A DNA stretch of 64,000 bases from Gilliamella sp. WF3-4 (GTDB taxonomy: Bacteria > Pseudomonadota > Gammaproteobacteria > Enterobacterales > Orbaceae). A program made the translations under genes and the position numbers. The notes under the pieces are model-generated. The model saw nothing but the letters and a program-made list of their open reading frames with translations. It did not search any database and was not told the origin of the DNA. Below are positions 19,934 through 28,507 of the stretch, one piece after another. Where the stretch lies: NCBI RefSeq assembly GCF_001690275.1, contig NZ_LZGW01000003.1, positions 62,001-126,000 of the forward strand, given 5' to 3'. The first letter of the stretch is position 1; the number at the start of each line of letters is the position of its first letter.

Positions 19934-19976
19934 TAATCTGACAGCTACTAGTTTTTATTTTGTGTCTGTCAGATTA
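19934..19976. repeat. 11-bp perfect inverted repeat, likely mobile-element ends
   Basis: TAATCTGACAG at 19934-19944 is the reverse complement of CTGTCAGATTA at 19966-19976. A related sequence with the same flanks (AAACTTAATCTAACAG) occurs at 29461-29476, next to another IS remnant. Probably remains of IS termini. Confidence 0.45.
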
Positions 19977-20079
19977 AAAAGTTTATGGATAAATTCGACC
20001 GACACCTTGTAAATTGCCAACATAAAACGTATTTTGTGAATCAAGTTATCCTTGCCAAAGTATTAGACAAAACTCACTG

Positions 20080-20420
20080 CTATAAAAGTGTTATTTAGGT
20101 CATACGACTTTTCATATTGCTTAGGCGATACCCAGTTATTAACTCCGTGTCGGCAAACCTACTTATAATCGGTTTTGATATAGGCGAATAGGCTTTATTG
20201 GCTTCTTCCTTGTTTTGTTATCATCATGAATCATGGGTGTTAACGGATGGAAAAACTTTCAGCAATGGCATTATTTCAACAATTGCCCGTTTGCTTCAGA
20301 CTTTGGCTAAGTCCATACTGTAACACTAATCTGTAACACTAATCGCTTAAAATTAGCGTTGCAATATTGGTTTTTGGGGCCACTAGGTCGTCGCTTTCCT
20401 TTGAGAAATGGACGACAAAA
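20080..20420 (-). pseudogene. IS3-family transposase OrfB, C-terminal remnant
   Basis: Read on the minus strand, the region gives pieces of an IS3-type integrase core broken by stops and frameshifts: an N-to-C order of DLVAPKTNIATL, a GNC-NAIAESF piece matching the conserved G-C-DNA-ESF block, and the C-terminal RHGVNNWVSPKQYE. Similar nucleotide stretches recur at 26690-26790 and 30040-30130 on the plus strand. It is not functional. Confidence 0.75.
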
Positions 20421-20719
20421 TAAGGTATTTTGGAGCGTGGTACAAACTAAATACTGATCAATATACTTAATGTATTAATCAGTAAACCATAAGATACAGC
20501 TTGCAATAAAAGGATTAATGTTATTATTTTTTTAAATAAAAAAATTAATAAAATCAATGGGTTTTCTGACTGATTTTTATTGTGCTAGAACTTGATTTGA
20601 ATGGGCATACCGTATCGGTTATCTCAATACCGTTTAAGATGACCTCATCATATGAATAGGTTTGTTATGTATTTTTCAATGCAAATAATCTAACAACTCG
20701 TTTAATAATTTTCATTGGT
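20421..20719. other. Interior of the decayed IS, no intact gene
   Basis: About 300 bp between OrfB and OrfA remnants on the minus strand. It contains dispersed palindromic repeat copy 3 (20538-20583). On the minus strand there is a possible 16-residue peptide beginning at 20711 (MKIIKRVVRLFALKNT) after AAAGGATAAACC, and a stop-free stretch YDEVILNGIEITDTV of unknown origin. None can be supported as a gene. Confidence 0.35.
20538..20583 (+). repeat. Dispersed palindromic repeat, copy 3 (diverged)
   Basis: It shares AATAAAATCAATGGG, TTTTCTGA and TGATTTTTA with the copies at 439 and 57544, with the AAAATCA/TGATTTT arms intact. The left flank differs. It lies inside a decayed IS3-family element. 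Confidence 0.55.
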
Positions 20720-21200
20720 TTATCCTTTTTTATCATCAATTTCTTTGACTTCTTTATTTAAACCCGAAGAACACAAATAAAGCTCTTGTGCATACCAGAT
20801 ACACTTACTTTCAACTGACGACAGACCAGCAGTGCCAGATACGATGACAACGGTTGCTTCATATATTGGTGCTTCACCGTCTTGGGCGGTTGATGAAGTA
20901 CACATGCGCTTTTTTAGCATTTCATTGGCTATTTTTAGTGCTTTGTTTTCTGTTTTTAGCGCGATAATTTTTGGTGGCTCATTAGTTAGCTCATGGTTAC
21001 TGGTTAGGATTAAGTTACTTAACCCATTTATCCAGCGTTGATTTACCAATACCTAAATGATTAACGATTTTAGCTAATGAAATATGGGCATTAGATAAAG
21101 CATAATTCACCGTCTGCTGTTTGAACTTTGTACTCAATTTTTTGTGCCATAATGTGTTCGCTTATGATTGTTCGTTATAGCATATTCGTTATATTATAAA
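20720..21200 (-). pseudogene. IS3-family OrfA remnant joined to unrelated sequence
   Basis: Read on the minus strand from 21170, the frame opens with an OrfA-like start and an HTH piece (HISLAKIVNHLGIGKSTLDKW), shifts frame, and continues as the leucine-zipper segment IIALKTENKALKIANEMLKK. In IS3 OrfA this should lead into KA-AYFA, but here it runs into about 60 residues of other sequence (from MCTSSTAQDGEAP to the stop at 20720). The breakpoint suggests a deletion or insertion. A degenerate terminal repeat (GGGCGAGGATC) lies at 21221-21231. Confidence 0.65.
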
Positions 21201-21283
21201 GGTGACATTTGCCGATTTTAGGGCGAGGATCAACATCATGTATTGGTATGCTAATTTGTTAGGTGCTAAAGATAAAGTTTACT

Positions 21284-21637
21284 TTAAATCTGTGGAGTAA
21301 CTTCGACAGGAGACCAAACTGAACATTTCCACTGTATAAAATGATTAGTTAGAATTTGTTTGATATAACTTTCAAATTCAGAATTAAAATATTCATCAGA
21401 TATTATTGTTATTTCAAGCGTATAATGCTCATCACACAATAATTCACTAAGCATATCAATTTTGTCTATAACGGCTATGCTAAAATTGGCCAATTCAGCT
21501 CTGGCAATATAACGACCTTTTTCATCTTTACAGGATAATTTACATTGAAATGCTGATGCTATCTTAGCCTGTATTTCTTGGAATGATTCATTATTATCAA
21601 CTAATACAAAAGTTAACCACCTTGTATTTATATTCAT
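21284..21637 (-). CDS. Hypothetical small protein, immunity-like
   Basis: The 117-residue protein begins MNINTRWLTFVLVDNNES. The ATG at 21637 is preceded by AAGG at a workable distance; an upstream TTG start at 21661 is less likely. No signal peptide. The predicted alternating beta/alpha pattern with a Trp-rich end (IQWKCSVWSPVEV) resembles immunity proteins, and it lies among Rhs debris. Family not recognised. Confidence 0.55.
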   Translation of the reverse strand: MNINTRWLTFVLVDNNESFQEIQAKIASAFQCKLSCKDEKGRYIARAELANFSIAVIDKIDMLSELLCDEHYTLEITIISDEYFNSEFESYIKQILTNHFIQWKCSVWSPVEVTPQI

Positions 21638-21907
21638 AGAACTATCAACCTTACCAGCCAATTTAATATCACAGTATCAACTTCAACTATGATCTTATAA
21701 AAATATTCCATTCTTGCCACATCACAAGATCCATTGTTTGTATGTTAGCAAGTTTTTTTAATATTACCAATGTGTTGTTTAATATCAAAATGGATCTATC
21801 TTAACAGACCACCTTGGCGTAAAATTAGGCATCTTAATTGCCTACTTATCATATTAAGATGCGATATTACTTCAGCTAGATAGATTTGTGCTTTTAATCC
21901 ATCTTAC

Positions 21908-23143
21908 TTATCTCGGCGACGGCTTGTTAAGCTTTTGGGCTAGCTCCTCTACACATTCCTGAGCTATTTTTTTGTATTTTATCGCATTTTCTATAGAAAA
22001 ATTTTCATCAATCATTTTATAAAAGCCATCAACTGTGCCAAAAAAGCCATTTGCTTGAATAGCAAATCCCCCATTAGCCCAACAAGCAAAAATGGTTGTT
22101 AAGTTGCCTTGGTTGCTTTTGCGATAAACTATATTCTGTACTTTATCTACATCTAAATATATACCACAAGCAACGGATAAATTTTCAGGTAATAATTTGA
22201 TTTTGGTTGACTCTATATTCAAGCGACCACCAATAAATAAATTTTTAGGCAATACTTGAATGTCTGTATTAGCAACACTTAAATATCCTCCTACCGATAA
22301 ATTTTCTGGTAATGTTTTTATTCTGGTATTTCTTAAATTTAGATAACCGTTAACAGAAATTTTTTGAGGTAATTGTTTGATATGGGTATTTCTTAGATCA
22401 AGATCTCCCCCAACAGTTAAGTTTTCGCCTAATAATTGAATATTGGTATTTGCTAAGTCTAAATCACCGCCAACCGATAAATTTTCAGACAATCTATTAA
22501 TTTGGCTATTTATTAAATATATGTCACCGCCAACCGATAAGTTTTTGGGTAATGTTTCGATATCTGTATTTGCTAGATTTAAATTGCCACCAACCGATAA
22601 GTTATCCGGTAATGTCTGAATCATTGAATAGGTAAGATCTAAATTGCCGCCAACTGATAAGTTATCTGGTAATGCTTTAATCATTGAATAGGTAAGATCT
22701 AAATTACCACTAATTGATAAGTTTTCAGGTAATGATTGAATATCTGTGTGAGCTAAATTCAAATCACCACCAATAGCCAGATTTTCAGGTAGCGCTTTGA
22801 TGTCTGTAAATTCTAAATACAAATTACCACCCACAGATAAATTATCCGGTAAGACTTTAATTTTAGTGATCGATAAATTTAAATCCCCACTAATTGTAAA
22901 ATCATTCGGTAAGGCTTGGATTTCGGAGTCTGTTAAATTCAAACTACCATGAATAGCCATATTTTTTGGTAGTATTTGCATTTTTGTTTTACTTAAATTT
23001 AAATCACCATGGATAAGTAAATTGTCTGGCAAGACACTAATTTCTTTGTTTCTTAAACGCAAATTATCATTAATGATAACTTTATTATCTTGAACAACGT
23101 GTTTTACCCCTTTTTTAGTTAGTAATTCGAGAAATTTTTCCAT
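21908..23143 (-). CDS. Leucine-rich repeat protein with fifteen exact 20-residue repeats
   Basis: The 411-residue protein has three parts. Residues 1-33 form a lead-in. About residues 34-333 hold 15 repeats of exactly 20 residues with the pattern I-x-x-LPxNLSVGGxLxLxxT. A 75-residue C-terminal region without repeats ends in a helical VEELAQKLNK segment. The constant 60-bp period is visible in the DNA. The repeat is of the short bacterial LRR type (20-22 residues, as in YopM/IpaH), but the GG turn and the T at the end differ from those. No signal peptide and no ubiquitin-ligase domain are seen. It lies in an Rhs/IS island, so an effector, immunity or binding role is possible; none is shown. 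Confidence 0.8.
   Translation of the reverse strand: MEKFLELLTKKGVKHVVQDNKVIINDNLRLRNKEISVLPDNLLIHGDLNLSKTKMQILPKNMAIHGSLNLTDSEIQALPNDFTISGDLNLSITKIKVLPDNLSVGGNLYLEFTDIKALPENLAIGGDLNLAHTDIQSLPENLSISGNLDLTYSMIKALPDNLSVGGNLDLTYSMIQTLPDNLSVGGNLNLANTDIETLPKNLSVGGDIYLINSQINRLSENLSVGGDLDLANTNIQLLGENLTVGGDLDLRNTHIKQLPQKISVNGYLNLRNTRIKTLPENLSVGGYLSVANTDIQVLPKNLFIGGRLNIESTKIKLLPENLSVACGIYLDVDKVQNIVYRKSNQGNLTTIFACWANGGFAIQANGFFGTVDGFYKMIDENFSIENAIKYKKIAQECVEELAQKLNKPSPR
22145..23044 (-). repeat. Fifteen tandem 60-bp coding repeats
   Basis: The repeat block of the LRR gene. Units in the middle (for example around 22620-22690) are nearly identical, such as two adjacent units both coding NLDLTYSMI, which indicates recent unit duplication. 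Outer units are more diverged. Confidence 0.8.
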
Positions 23144-23273
23144 AGGTTATTTCACCAATAATAAGCACTCTTCTAATTTGATATCACAAGTTATATACAA
23201 TGAATTACTCAGTTAGAAATTGTCTTTGCTTTTGTCCGATTACAAGTTTGGATTACTTCATTCGGGGTTAGTT

Positions 23274-23669
23274 TTAAATATAATTACTACATTCGTTTTC
23301 TAAATCAATTAATAAGCTCTCAGCATTAACAATAGGAGTGCTTGATAGCGTAGGAATGGAGAAAATACCAACTTGAGTTCCTTTGGCTGATAAATCAGGC
23401 AATAATTTATTCATTATATAATCAAGCGATAATGCCTTGGGTTTATAATTCTTCCAGCCACCTAAAGCACAATTTGCAGCATATTCACGAGCAGGCCATA
23501 ATATAAGAACTTCATTATTGTTATCATTTCTACCGGTTAAGGCAAACCCGTCATCGTCTAAGACCCAAGCTACTTCGTTATCAACAATTTTTTTTATGGA
23601 ATAAATGTATCTTTCTTGGCTCCCTTTATTTGACATAACTTCAACTTCTTTGGCTGATAAGACTATCAT
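23274..23669 (-). CDS. DUF2750 domain-containing protein
   Basis: The 131-residue soluble protein matches the DUF2750 pattern as I recall it: RYIYSIKKIVDNEVAWVL, then DDDGFAL, LILWPAREYAANCALGGW, and a C-terminal VGIFSIPTLSS-PIVNAESLL segment. AAGGAG lies 8 nt before the ATG at 23669; an inner ATG at 23636 is also possible. DUF2750 proteins are often found as single immunity-like genes near Rhs or contact-dependent toxin loci. Its function is unproven. Confidence 0.8.
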   Translation of the reverse strand: MIVLSAKEVEVMSNKGSQERYIYSIKKIVDNEVAWVLDDDGFALTGRNDNNNEVLILWPAREYAANCALGGWKNYKPKALSLDYIMNKLLPDLSAKGTQVGIFSIPTLSSTPIVNAESLLIDLENECSNYI

Positions 23670-23947
23670 AAGTGAATACTCCTTATATTTTTGCTTACGT
23701 CTAAATAAATTGTTGTAATCATAATCATCGTGTCGATGCTAAAACTAAGCTCGTTTTTTGCAGTTTAGCATACTAATTAAGATTCAGATCACTCAGCAAC
23801 TCAATCCATTCTAGCAAGATAAATCTTCTATAGCAGGATTATATTACCTAAAAATATTGTAATGCTATCCCGTTTATCTGTCTAAATATTGTCTATGATG
23901 CCGAATTTTTTACTCAATTGACGTTGTAACTATCTCTCAAATGGTAG

Positions 23948-24300
23948 CTATCCCCCTAAAATAGTACAGCAAAAAAGTAGAAAATTGGAATGGCAACACA
24001 TTTCAAACAAAAATTAAGGCGATAATTACAATAACGTTTAACGACGTATTTTGATACGAGCAATAAAAATTTCATCAGCCGAACAATGTAACAGCGTGAT
24101 ACCCAAATGTTCTCTTTTTGCAAATCAAAACCAATTCGCCTTGTACCATAACAATGATAGCTTCGGTTAAATAGCGTCACTACTTTATCTGCATAAAGTC
24201 TTACTGATTTTTGTTTATTCAATTTACATTGGTAATAAGCATAATATCTTGATAATACGAAATATTGACATCGTTTTGTCGGGCTATAATGATGTCGGTT
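23948..24300 (-). pseudogene. IS3-family transposase OrfB, N-terminal remnant
   Basis: On the minus strand, the frame reads SRYYAYYQCKLNKQKS, a LFNRSYHCYGTRRIGFDL block and VSRCYIVRLMKFLLLVS, matching the OrfB start pattern (SRSGYYxW, then YGxRRI, then RLM-E-GL). The downstream part is out of frame or missing. The long minus frame 23956-24480 is a chance fusion of this with other DNA. A flanking sequence CTAAAATAGTACAG near 23957 is echoed by CTAAAATAGTGTAG at 26171, suggesting a repeated IS end. Confidence 0.7.
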
Positions 24301-24420
24301 TGCGTTTAGGATAGTCATTTTCACCCCATTATCAGTGCGGCTTGCTTTAAAATATCGTTTTCTATGCGGCGCTTTTTTAAGCGCTTTGCGTAAACCCTTA
24401 AAAAAGTTGTATGATTTAAT

Positions 24421-24510
24421 GTAACCGCTCCGAATAGGACTTATTATAAAGACGGTGGAAGAAGCAAAAGCCCATTCCAAGAGGCAATTGATTTAGCGCG
24501 AGAAAAATAA
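24421..24510 (+). pseudogene. C-terminal fragment of an Rhs/polymorphic toxin
   Basis: An open stretch encodes VTAPNRTYYKDGGRSKSPF and then QEAIDLAREK before the TAA at 24508-24510. Upstream in frame there are stops, so only the toxin tail remains. Its stop overlaps the ATG of the next gene (TAATG), the usual arrangement of toxin tip and immunity gene. The exact toxin family is not recognised. Confidence 0.55.
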
Positions 24511-24995
24511 TGTGTATAGAATTCTTTCATAGTGAAGTCATTAACTTTTTAAATTACCACTCTTTATTTACTTTAAAATTGGATGCTAGAACAAATTTTT
24601 TATATGAAAATGGAATACTTGATGAGCAATCTATGGCTCTTTCTAAGAAACAGATTTACAACAATGATATTTTAGATAGTTATAAATTATCATCGTTAAT
24701 TAGAAATAAATACTTAGAAAACAAAATAAAAGACATTACCGGTAATGATATAAAAATAATTGATCATCCAGATAGTGAAATTACTGGTGTTGCTTGTATC
24801 TCATGTCGATACCTTGTTTTCAAGGATTATGAAGATTCGATTTTTGAAATATGTCCAGTTTGTGATTGGCAAACAGACCAATTAAATGAAGATGGATATA
24901 GTAAATTAAATCAAAGTTATTTAACCTCTTATATAAGCACTTCTTTATACAAAGAAAAAGTACTGCAATATCAGGATGTCTATATAAGAAAATAG
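24510..24995 (+). CDS. CPCC-type cysteine-rich immunity-like protein
   Basis: The 161-residue protein has a C-terminal part that matches the CPCC family pattern: CISCRYLVF, then IFEICPVCDWQTDQ, then DGYSKLNQSYLTSYI. The two CxxC pairs could bind zinc. CPCC proteins are associated with polymorphic toxin systems as probable immunity proteins. Its ATG overlaps the stop of a toxin-tail remnant by one base, supporting this. The first 90 residues are helical and unassigned. The toxin it guarded against appears lost, leaving an orphan. Confidence 0.75.
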   Translation: MCIEFFHSEVINFLNYHSLFTLKLDARTNFLYENGILDEQSMALSKKQIYNNDILDSYKLSSLIRNKYLENKIKDITGNDIKIIDHPDSEITGVACISCRYLVFKDYEDSIFEICPVCDWQTDQLNEDGYSKLNQSYLTSYISTSLYKEKVLQYQDVYIRK

Positions 24996-25080
24996 CATAA
25001 ATTCGAAAATAAATGCGCCAGTCTGCACCACGAAGTATTATGCCCCTAAGGATGGTTGAGCATCGAATTCAAATACTACT

Positions 25081-25612
25081 ATAACAGCTGCTGGCAACAC
25101 AAACACTCCCCTGCGAGGTTAGCATCCCATCCTACTCACATCCTGACAGAGCGCATCTACCAGTACGACAACCTCGGCGGGTTAGTTAGCATAAAAACAC
25201 AGCAGATATGATCCTCGCAAAAAAATGGCAAATGAAATTGTAAAAAAGTGTTACATGTTATCTACTACTGGATCTGTTTTAGTTAGCCTAAAGCCTAAAG
25301 CCTAAAGCGTAGGGCTATTCTTGAATAGTGTAGAGTATTTATGATCCTATTTTTGATGTAATGGGTCGATACGAAATTAAATATTATTAAAAAATAAAAT
25401 GATAGAAGCTGGCTCAATAATTAGATATGTGTAGGATCGTGATTTATAGCATCAGGTTTACTGGTGAATTTCACAATGAAATGTCGCAACAAACCTAACT
25501 GCATCCAAAGCAAACAAAGTGCCAACTACAGCTAGCGTTACCGCTATTTCTACGACCACCTTATCGAAAAACATCAGCTAGACAGTGCAGGCGACCTCTT
25601 GCAACGTTAAAA
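25081..25612 (+). pseudogene. Rhs core fragments
   Basis: Short, stop-broken pieces recall the Rhs YD-repeat and core end. They include LTERIYQYDNLGGLVSIKT at 25143-25199, IRFTGEFHNE at about 25451-25480, and RYRYFYDHLIEKHQLDSAG near 25540-25596. The first piece is markedly richer in G and C than its surroundings, suggesting foreign DNA. A lone copy of the IS terminal motif (GATCCTCGC then A7) lies at 25210, and a triple TAAAGCC microrepeat at about 25289-25309. No intact gene is present between 24996 and 25663. Confidence 0.6.
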
Positions 25613-25663
25613 ACAGAAAAATTGTTTTGAACAAAAATATCATTCCATCCAAAGTATTTTTAT

Positions 25664-26068
25664 ATGATATATGAATTAAAAATATTTGATTATCCTAATA
25701 GCTATGGTTTCGAAGCTGAATCAGATCAGATTTCAAATTATGATTTTTGTTTTAGTGGTGGGTCGGATTTTATTTCAGTTAAGCTTGCAAATCTGCTGTT
25801 AGGTTATAAAGGTTTTTTAAAAGAGGTTAAATGCCTTGATGCCAATGTCATTATCAATGGTCAGAGCAATTCAGACTATAACGTCTTAAATATTCTTCAT
25901 TCATTATCATATATAGGCATAAGCCTGATAGTGAACCAATATTAAATTATTTGCCTAATAAATCAAAGAAGTTTCATAGAATTGTCTTTAAAAAAATATC
26001 AAAGAAAACTTTTATATGGCAAGATATTAGGAATCTCAAAAACATGTCGTTATTTCCGATAAGCTAAG
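25664..26068 (+). pseudogene. Frameshifted small immunity-like gene
   Basis: The first frame (25664-25945) gives 93 residues starting MIYELKIFDYPNSYGFEAES and stops early. The next frame continues without stops from about 25919 for another 48 residues (KPDSEPILNYLPNKSKKF, then KKTFIWQDIRNL) to a TAA at 26066. The join around 25910-25925 looks like one small indel in a protein of about 135 residues. The family is not recognised. If the early stop is real the gene is probably dead. Confidence 0.55.
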
Positions 26069-26227
26069 GCAATTCTTTGTTGATAATAATGCCAAAAGAA
26101 TATATTTATAACGACTTTTGTTAGCATGTGTCCTAGTTATTATTAGTTTTATGTATAATCGTAACTATCGCTAAAATAGTGTAGAAAAAAGTAGCAAATT
26201 CTTCATGATAAAAATAAAAGGGTTTGT

Positions 26228-26668
26228 ATGAAGTTATTATGTAATCATTGTAAAAAACAATTTATAACATCAGAAGAGCAAGACCATTTTATCTCGGTTT
26301 CTCGCCAAAAGAATATGAAATTCATTATGATAAAATGCCATTATTGCTCAATGAGTTATGACATTAATTCGATGCTATTAAATAAGCAGGAGGATAAACA
26401 AACTGCTGTTGTAAATGGATTAAAGTGCCCTAAAGAAACATGTGCAGGTATTGTTTCTTATATTGAAGATGTCCCCCCATTTTTTGGTTGTGGTCAATGT
26501 GGTAATGTGTGGTTTAAAAAAGAAGACTTATATAACGACATTAAAAACATAATTGCTAAATACCCTTATAGAAAACAAGCATATAATATTGTGAATGATA
26601 AATACTTGCCTGCTTTAGATAGCGAAATTCCCTCATGCTATGATGATCAAGTAAACTTGGAACAATAA
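26228..26668 (+). CDS. Zinc-ribbon hypothetical protein, immunity-like
   Basis: The 146-residue protein has three CxxC-type pairs: CNHCKKQF at the start, CHYCSMSY, and CPKETC paired with CGQCGNVWF. The C-terminal half has a KYPYRKQAY segment and an acidic end. AAGGG lies 5 nt before the ATG. It resembles small zinc-ribbon proteins I recall beside toxin loci, with no proven function. Its position behind Rhs remnants suggests an orphan immunity gene. Confidence 0.7.
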   Translation: MKLLCNHCKKQFITSEEQDHFISVSRQKNMKFIMIKCHYCSMSYDINSMLLNKQEDKQTAVVNGLKCPKETCAGIVSYIEDVPPFFGCGQCGNVWFKKEDLYNDIKNIIAKYPYRKQAYNIVNDKYLPALDSEIPSCYDDQVNLEQ

Positions 26669-26965
26669 ATCAATTTTAGACAGATAATAATGGTTAGTTT
26701 AGTTACCTAGTGACTGGGGAAACCAATATTGCAGTGCGGATTTTAATCGGTTAGTGTTAAAGCATAGATTTAACCAAAGCATGCTCTATTACAGATCCCA
26801 AAGATCCTAATAAGAAAAATCATCTCCTTGTTTATAATTTTAATTTAGGTAATTTTAAACTAAATGAAGTTGGAACTATTTTCACCCACGAGATATTATC
26901 AATGTTTAGTTATCATCCTAATTTAATAATGATTATTTGTATAATAAACTAAACCATCATTACTT
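26669..26965 (+). pseudogene. IS3-family remnant and an orphan coding tail
   Basis: Bases 26725-26785 repeat the IS segment seen at 20300-20400 (minus) and 30080-30140 (plus), including GCAGTGCGGATTTTAA and GGTTAGTGTTA. From about 26787 a stop-free frame of some 50 residues (TDPKDPNKKNHLLVYNF to the TAA at 26951) has no start codon and could be the tail of a lost gene. Confidence 0.5.
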
Positions 26966-28507
26966 CTAATAAAATGTTCCAATATCTTCATTGTATAATA
27001 GAGTATGTAATTGCCTCTTATCAACCTTACCGATAGCCGTTATAGGCATTTCATTTAGCTCAATGACTTTTTTCGGCATTTGATAACGAGCCACTTTACT
27101 ACGCAGCCAAGTAAACAATGCTTCGTTAGATAAAACTTGGTTTTTTCCTAATATAATAAAAGCAACAAATCGTTGTCCAAATTCATCATCGTTGATGGGT
27201 ATGACTGTGGCTTCTTCAATTGCTGGATGCTCTAGTAACTGTTGTTCAAGATCATAAGGATATGCATTTTCTCCTGCTGATACAATCATGTCATCTTTTC
27301 GACCTTGTAAATAAAAATATCCATGTTGATCTTTATACGCTAAATCACCTGTTGAGATCCATTTGTTAGCTTGTATCGACCATGCGCACTTAATCCATAA
27401 TTCGCCTATTCCTTTAACTATTTCCTGCCCATCTTGCATTAATTTTATATGTAATCCGTTAATTGGGCGGCCAATACAACTGGGTTGTTTTTCTAAATCT
27501 TCAGGTGTGGCAATTGTACATATACCGGCCTCAGATGTACCATATAAATTAAATAGCATTGGCCCCAATTTATTTTGTGTTTCTTGAACAAGCGTTTCTG
27601 CTAAAGGTGAACCACCACTAATAATACATTTCAAACTTAGTAACTTGGTGTGATCATACTTAAGTAAACGACCTAGCATTAACGGAACTAAAGTAATAAC
27701 CTCTATTTTATGTTTATCTAATAACTGACTAGCTTCTTGTGTTGTAAATTTTTTATGTAAAAAAATAGTAGAGCCGAGCAGTACAGCTATGCAAAATGTA
27801 GCAATACCAAACCCATGGTAAATTGGTGTTGCGATATAAATGCTTGAATACTGATTAAGTTTTAATTTTGTAAATAAAGCAGTAAAAGGAATGATAAACC
27901 CTTTAGCTTTTGTGCTGCGCCCCGCTATTTTAAAATTGCCTGTTGTGCCACTGGTTAATACAATGATTTTGGGAAAATGACACACTTTTCTTTTTTGTGT
28001 TGTTTTCATTAAACGACCATTTATTAATCGTTGAATAGAAGGAAAATTGTCGTGATAAGTTAATAGGTTATTTTCTTTCTGTAAAAATTTAATCTCTGGA
28101 TCATGAATAATTAAGTCAAATGAATACGCTTCGTCTAGTTTTTTAAATTGTGTCGCAGACATCTGTGCATTTAATAAATAGATATCTGCGCCCAATACAG
28201 ATAAAGCAAAGAGAGTGTGTGCTAAATAAATGTGGTTATAAGCCATCACTGCAATCTTCTGTTTAGCTTTAACACCATAAAAAGTAGCTAGTTGATCAGC
28301 TAAATGTTGTGATTGTTTATATAGGGTACAAAAATTAATATTATCTTTTTCATCTTGAAACGCAATTTTTTGTGGGTAGAACCGTTTGCTTATATAAAGC
28401 AACGTCATTAAATTGATGCCGACAACTTTTATTGCACAAATTAAATACCAAATTCCTCTAAAGGTTAATAAGTTACATTGATAGAGTATTTTTAAAGTCT
28501 TAATCAT
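26966..28507 (-). CDS. AMP-dependent acyl-CoA synthetase/ligase family protein
   Basis: The 513-residue adenylate-forming enzyme carries IIVLTSGTTGNFKIAG (P-loop, about residue 180), YGTSEAG, STGDLAYKDQHGYFYLQGR and the hinge region with DDMIVSAGENAYPYDLE. The C-terminal lysine motif is AIGKVDKRQL. It probably activates a carboxylic acid with ATP and CoA; the substrate cannot be read. A hydrophobic N-terminal segment (about residues 17-40) may attach it to the membrane. Its ATG overlaps the stop of the upstream SDR gene (ATGA), so the two form an operon, although the SDR is frameshifted. Confidence 0.85.
   Translation of the reverse strand: MIKTLKILYQCNLLTFRGIWYLICAIKVVGINLMTLLYISKRFYPQKIAFQDEKDNINFCTLYKQSQHLADQLATFYGVKAKQKIAVMAYNHIYLAHTLFALSVLGADIYLLNAQMSATQFKKLDEAYSFDLIIHDPEIKFLQKENNLLTYHDNFPSIQRLINGRLMKTTQKRKVCHFPKIIVLTSGTTGNFKIAGRSTKAKGFIIPFTALFTKLKLNQYSSIYIATPIYHGFGIATFCIAVLLGSTIFLHKKFTTQEASQLLDKHKIEVITLVPLMLGRLLKYDHTKLLSLKCIISGGSPLAETLVQETQNKLGPMLFNLYGTSEAGICTIATPEDLEKQPSCIGRPINGLHIKLMQDGQEIVKGIGELWIKCAWSIQANKWISTGDLAYKDQHGYFYLQGRKDDMIVSAGENAYPYDLEQQLLEHPAIEEATVIPINDDEFGQRFVAFIILGKNQVLSNEALFTWLRSKVARYQMPKKVIELNEMPITAIGKVDKRQLHTLLYNEDIGTFY

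Noticed and set aside
23956-24480. 174-residue minus-strand frame as a single gene
   Set aside because: Only its second half matches IS3 OrfB. The first half is the reverse complement of a plus-strand toxin-tail fragment, so it is a chance fusion across a decayed IS.
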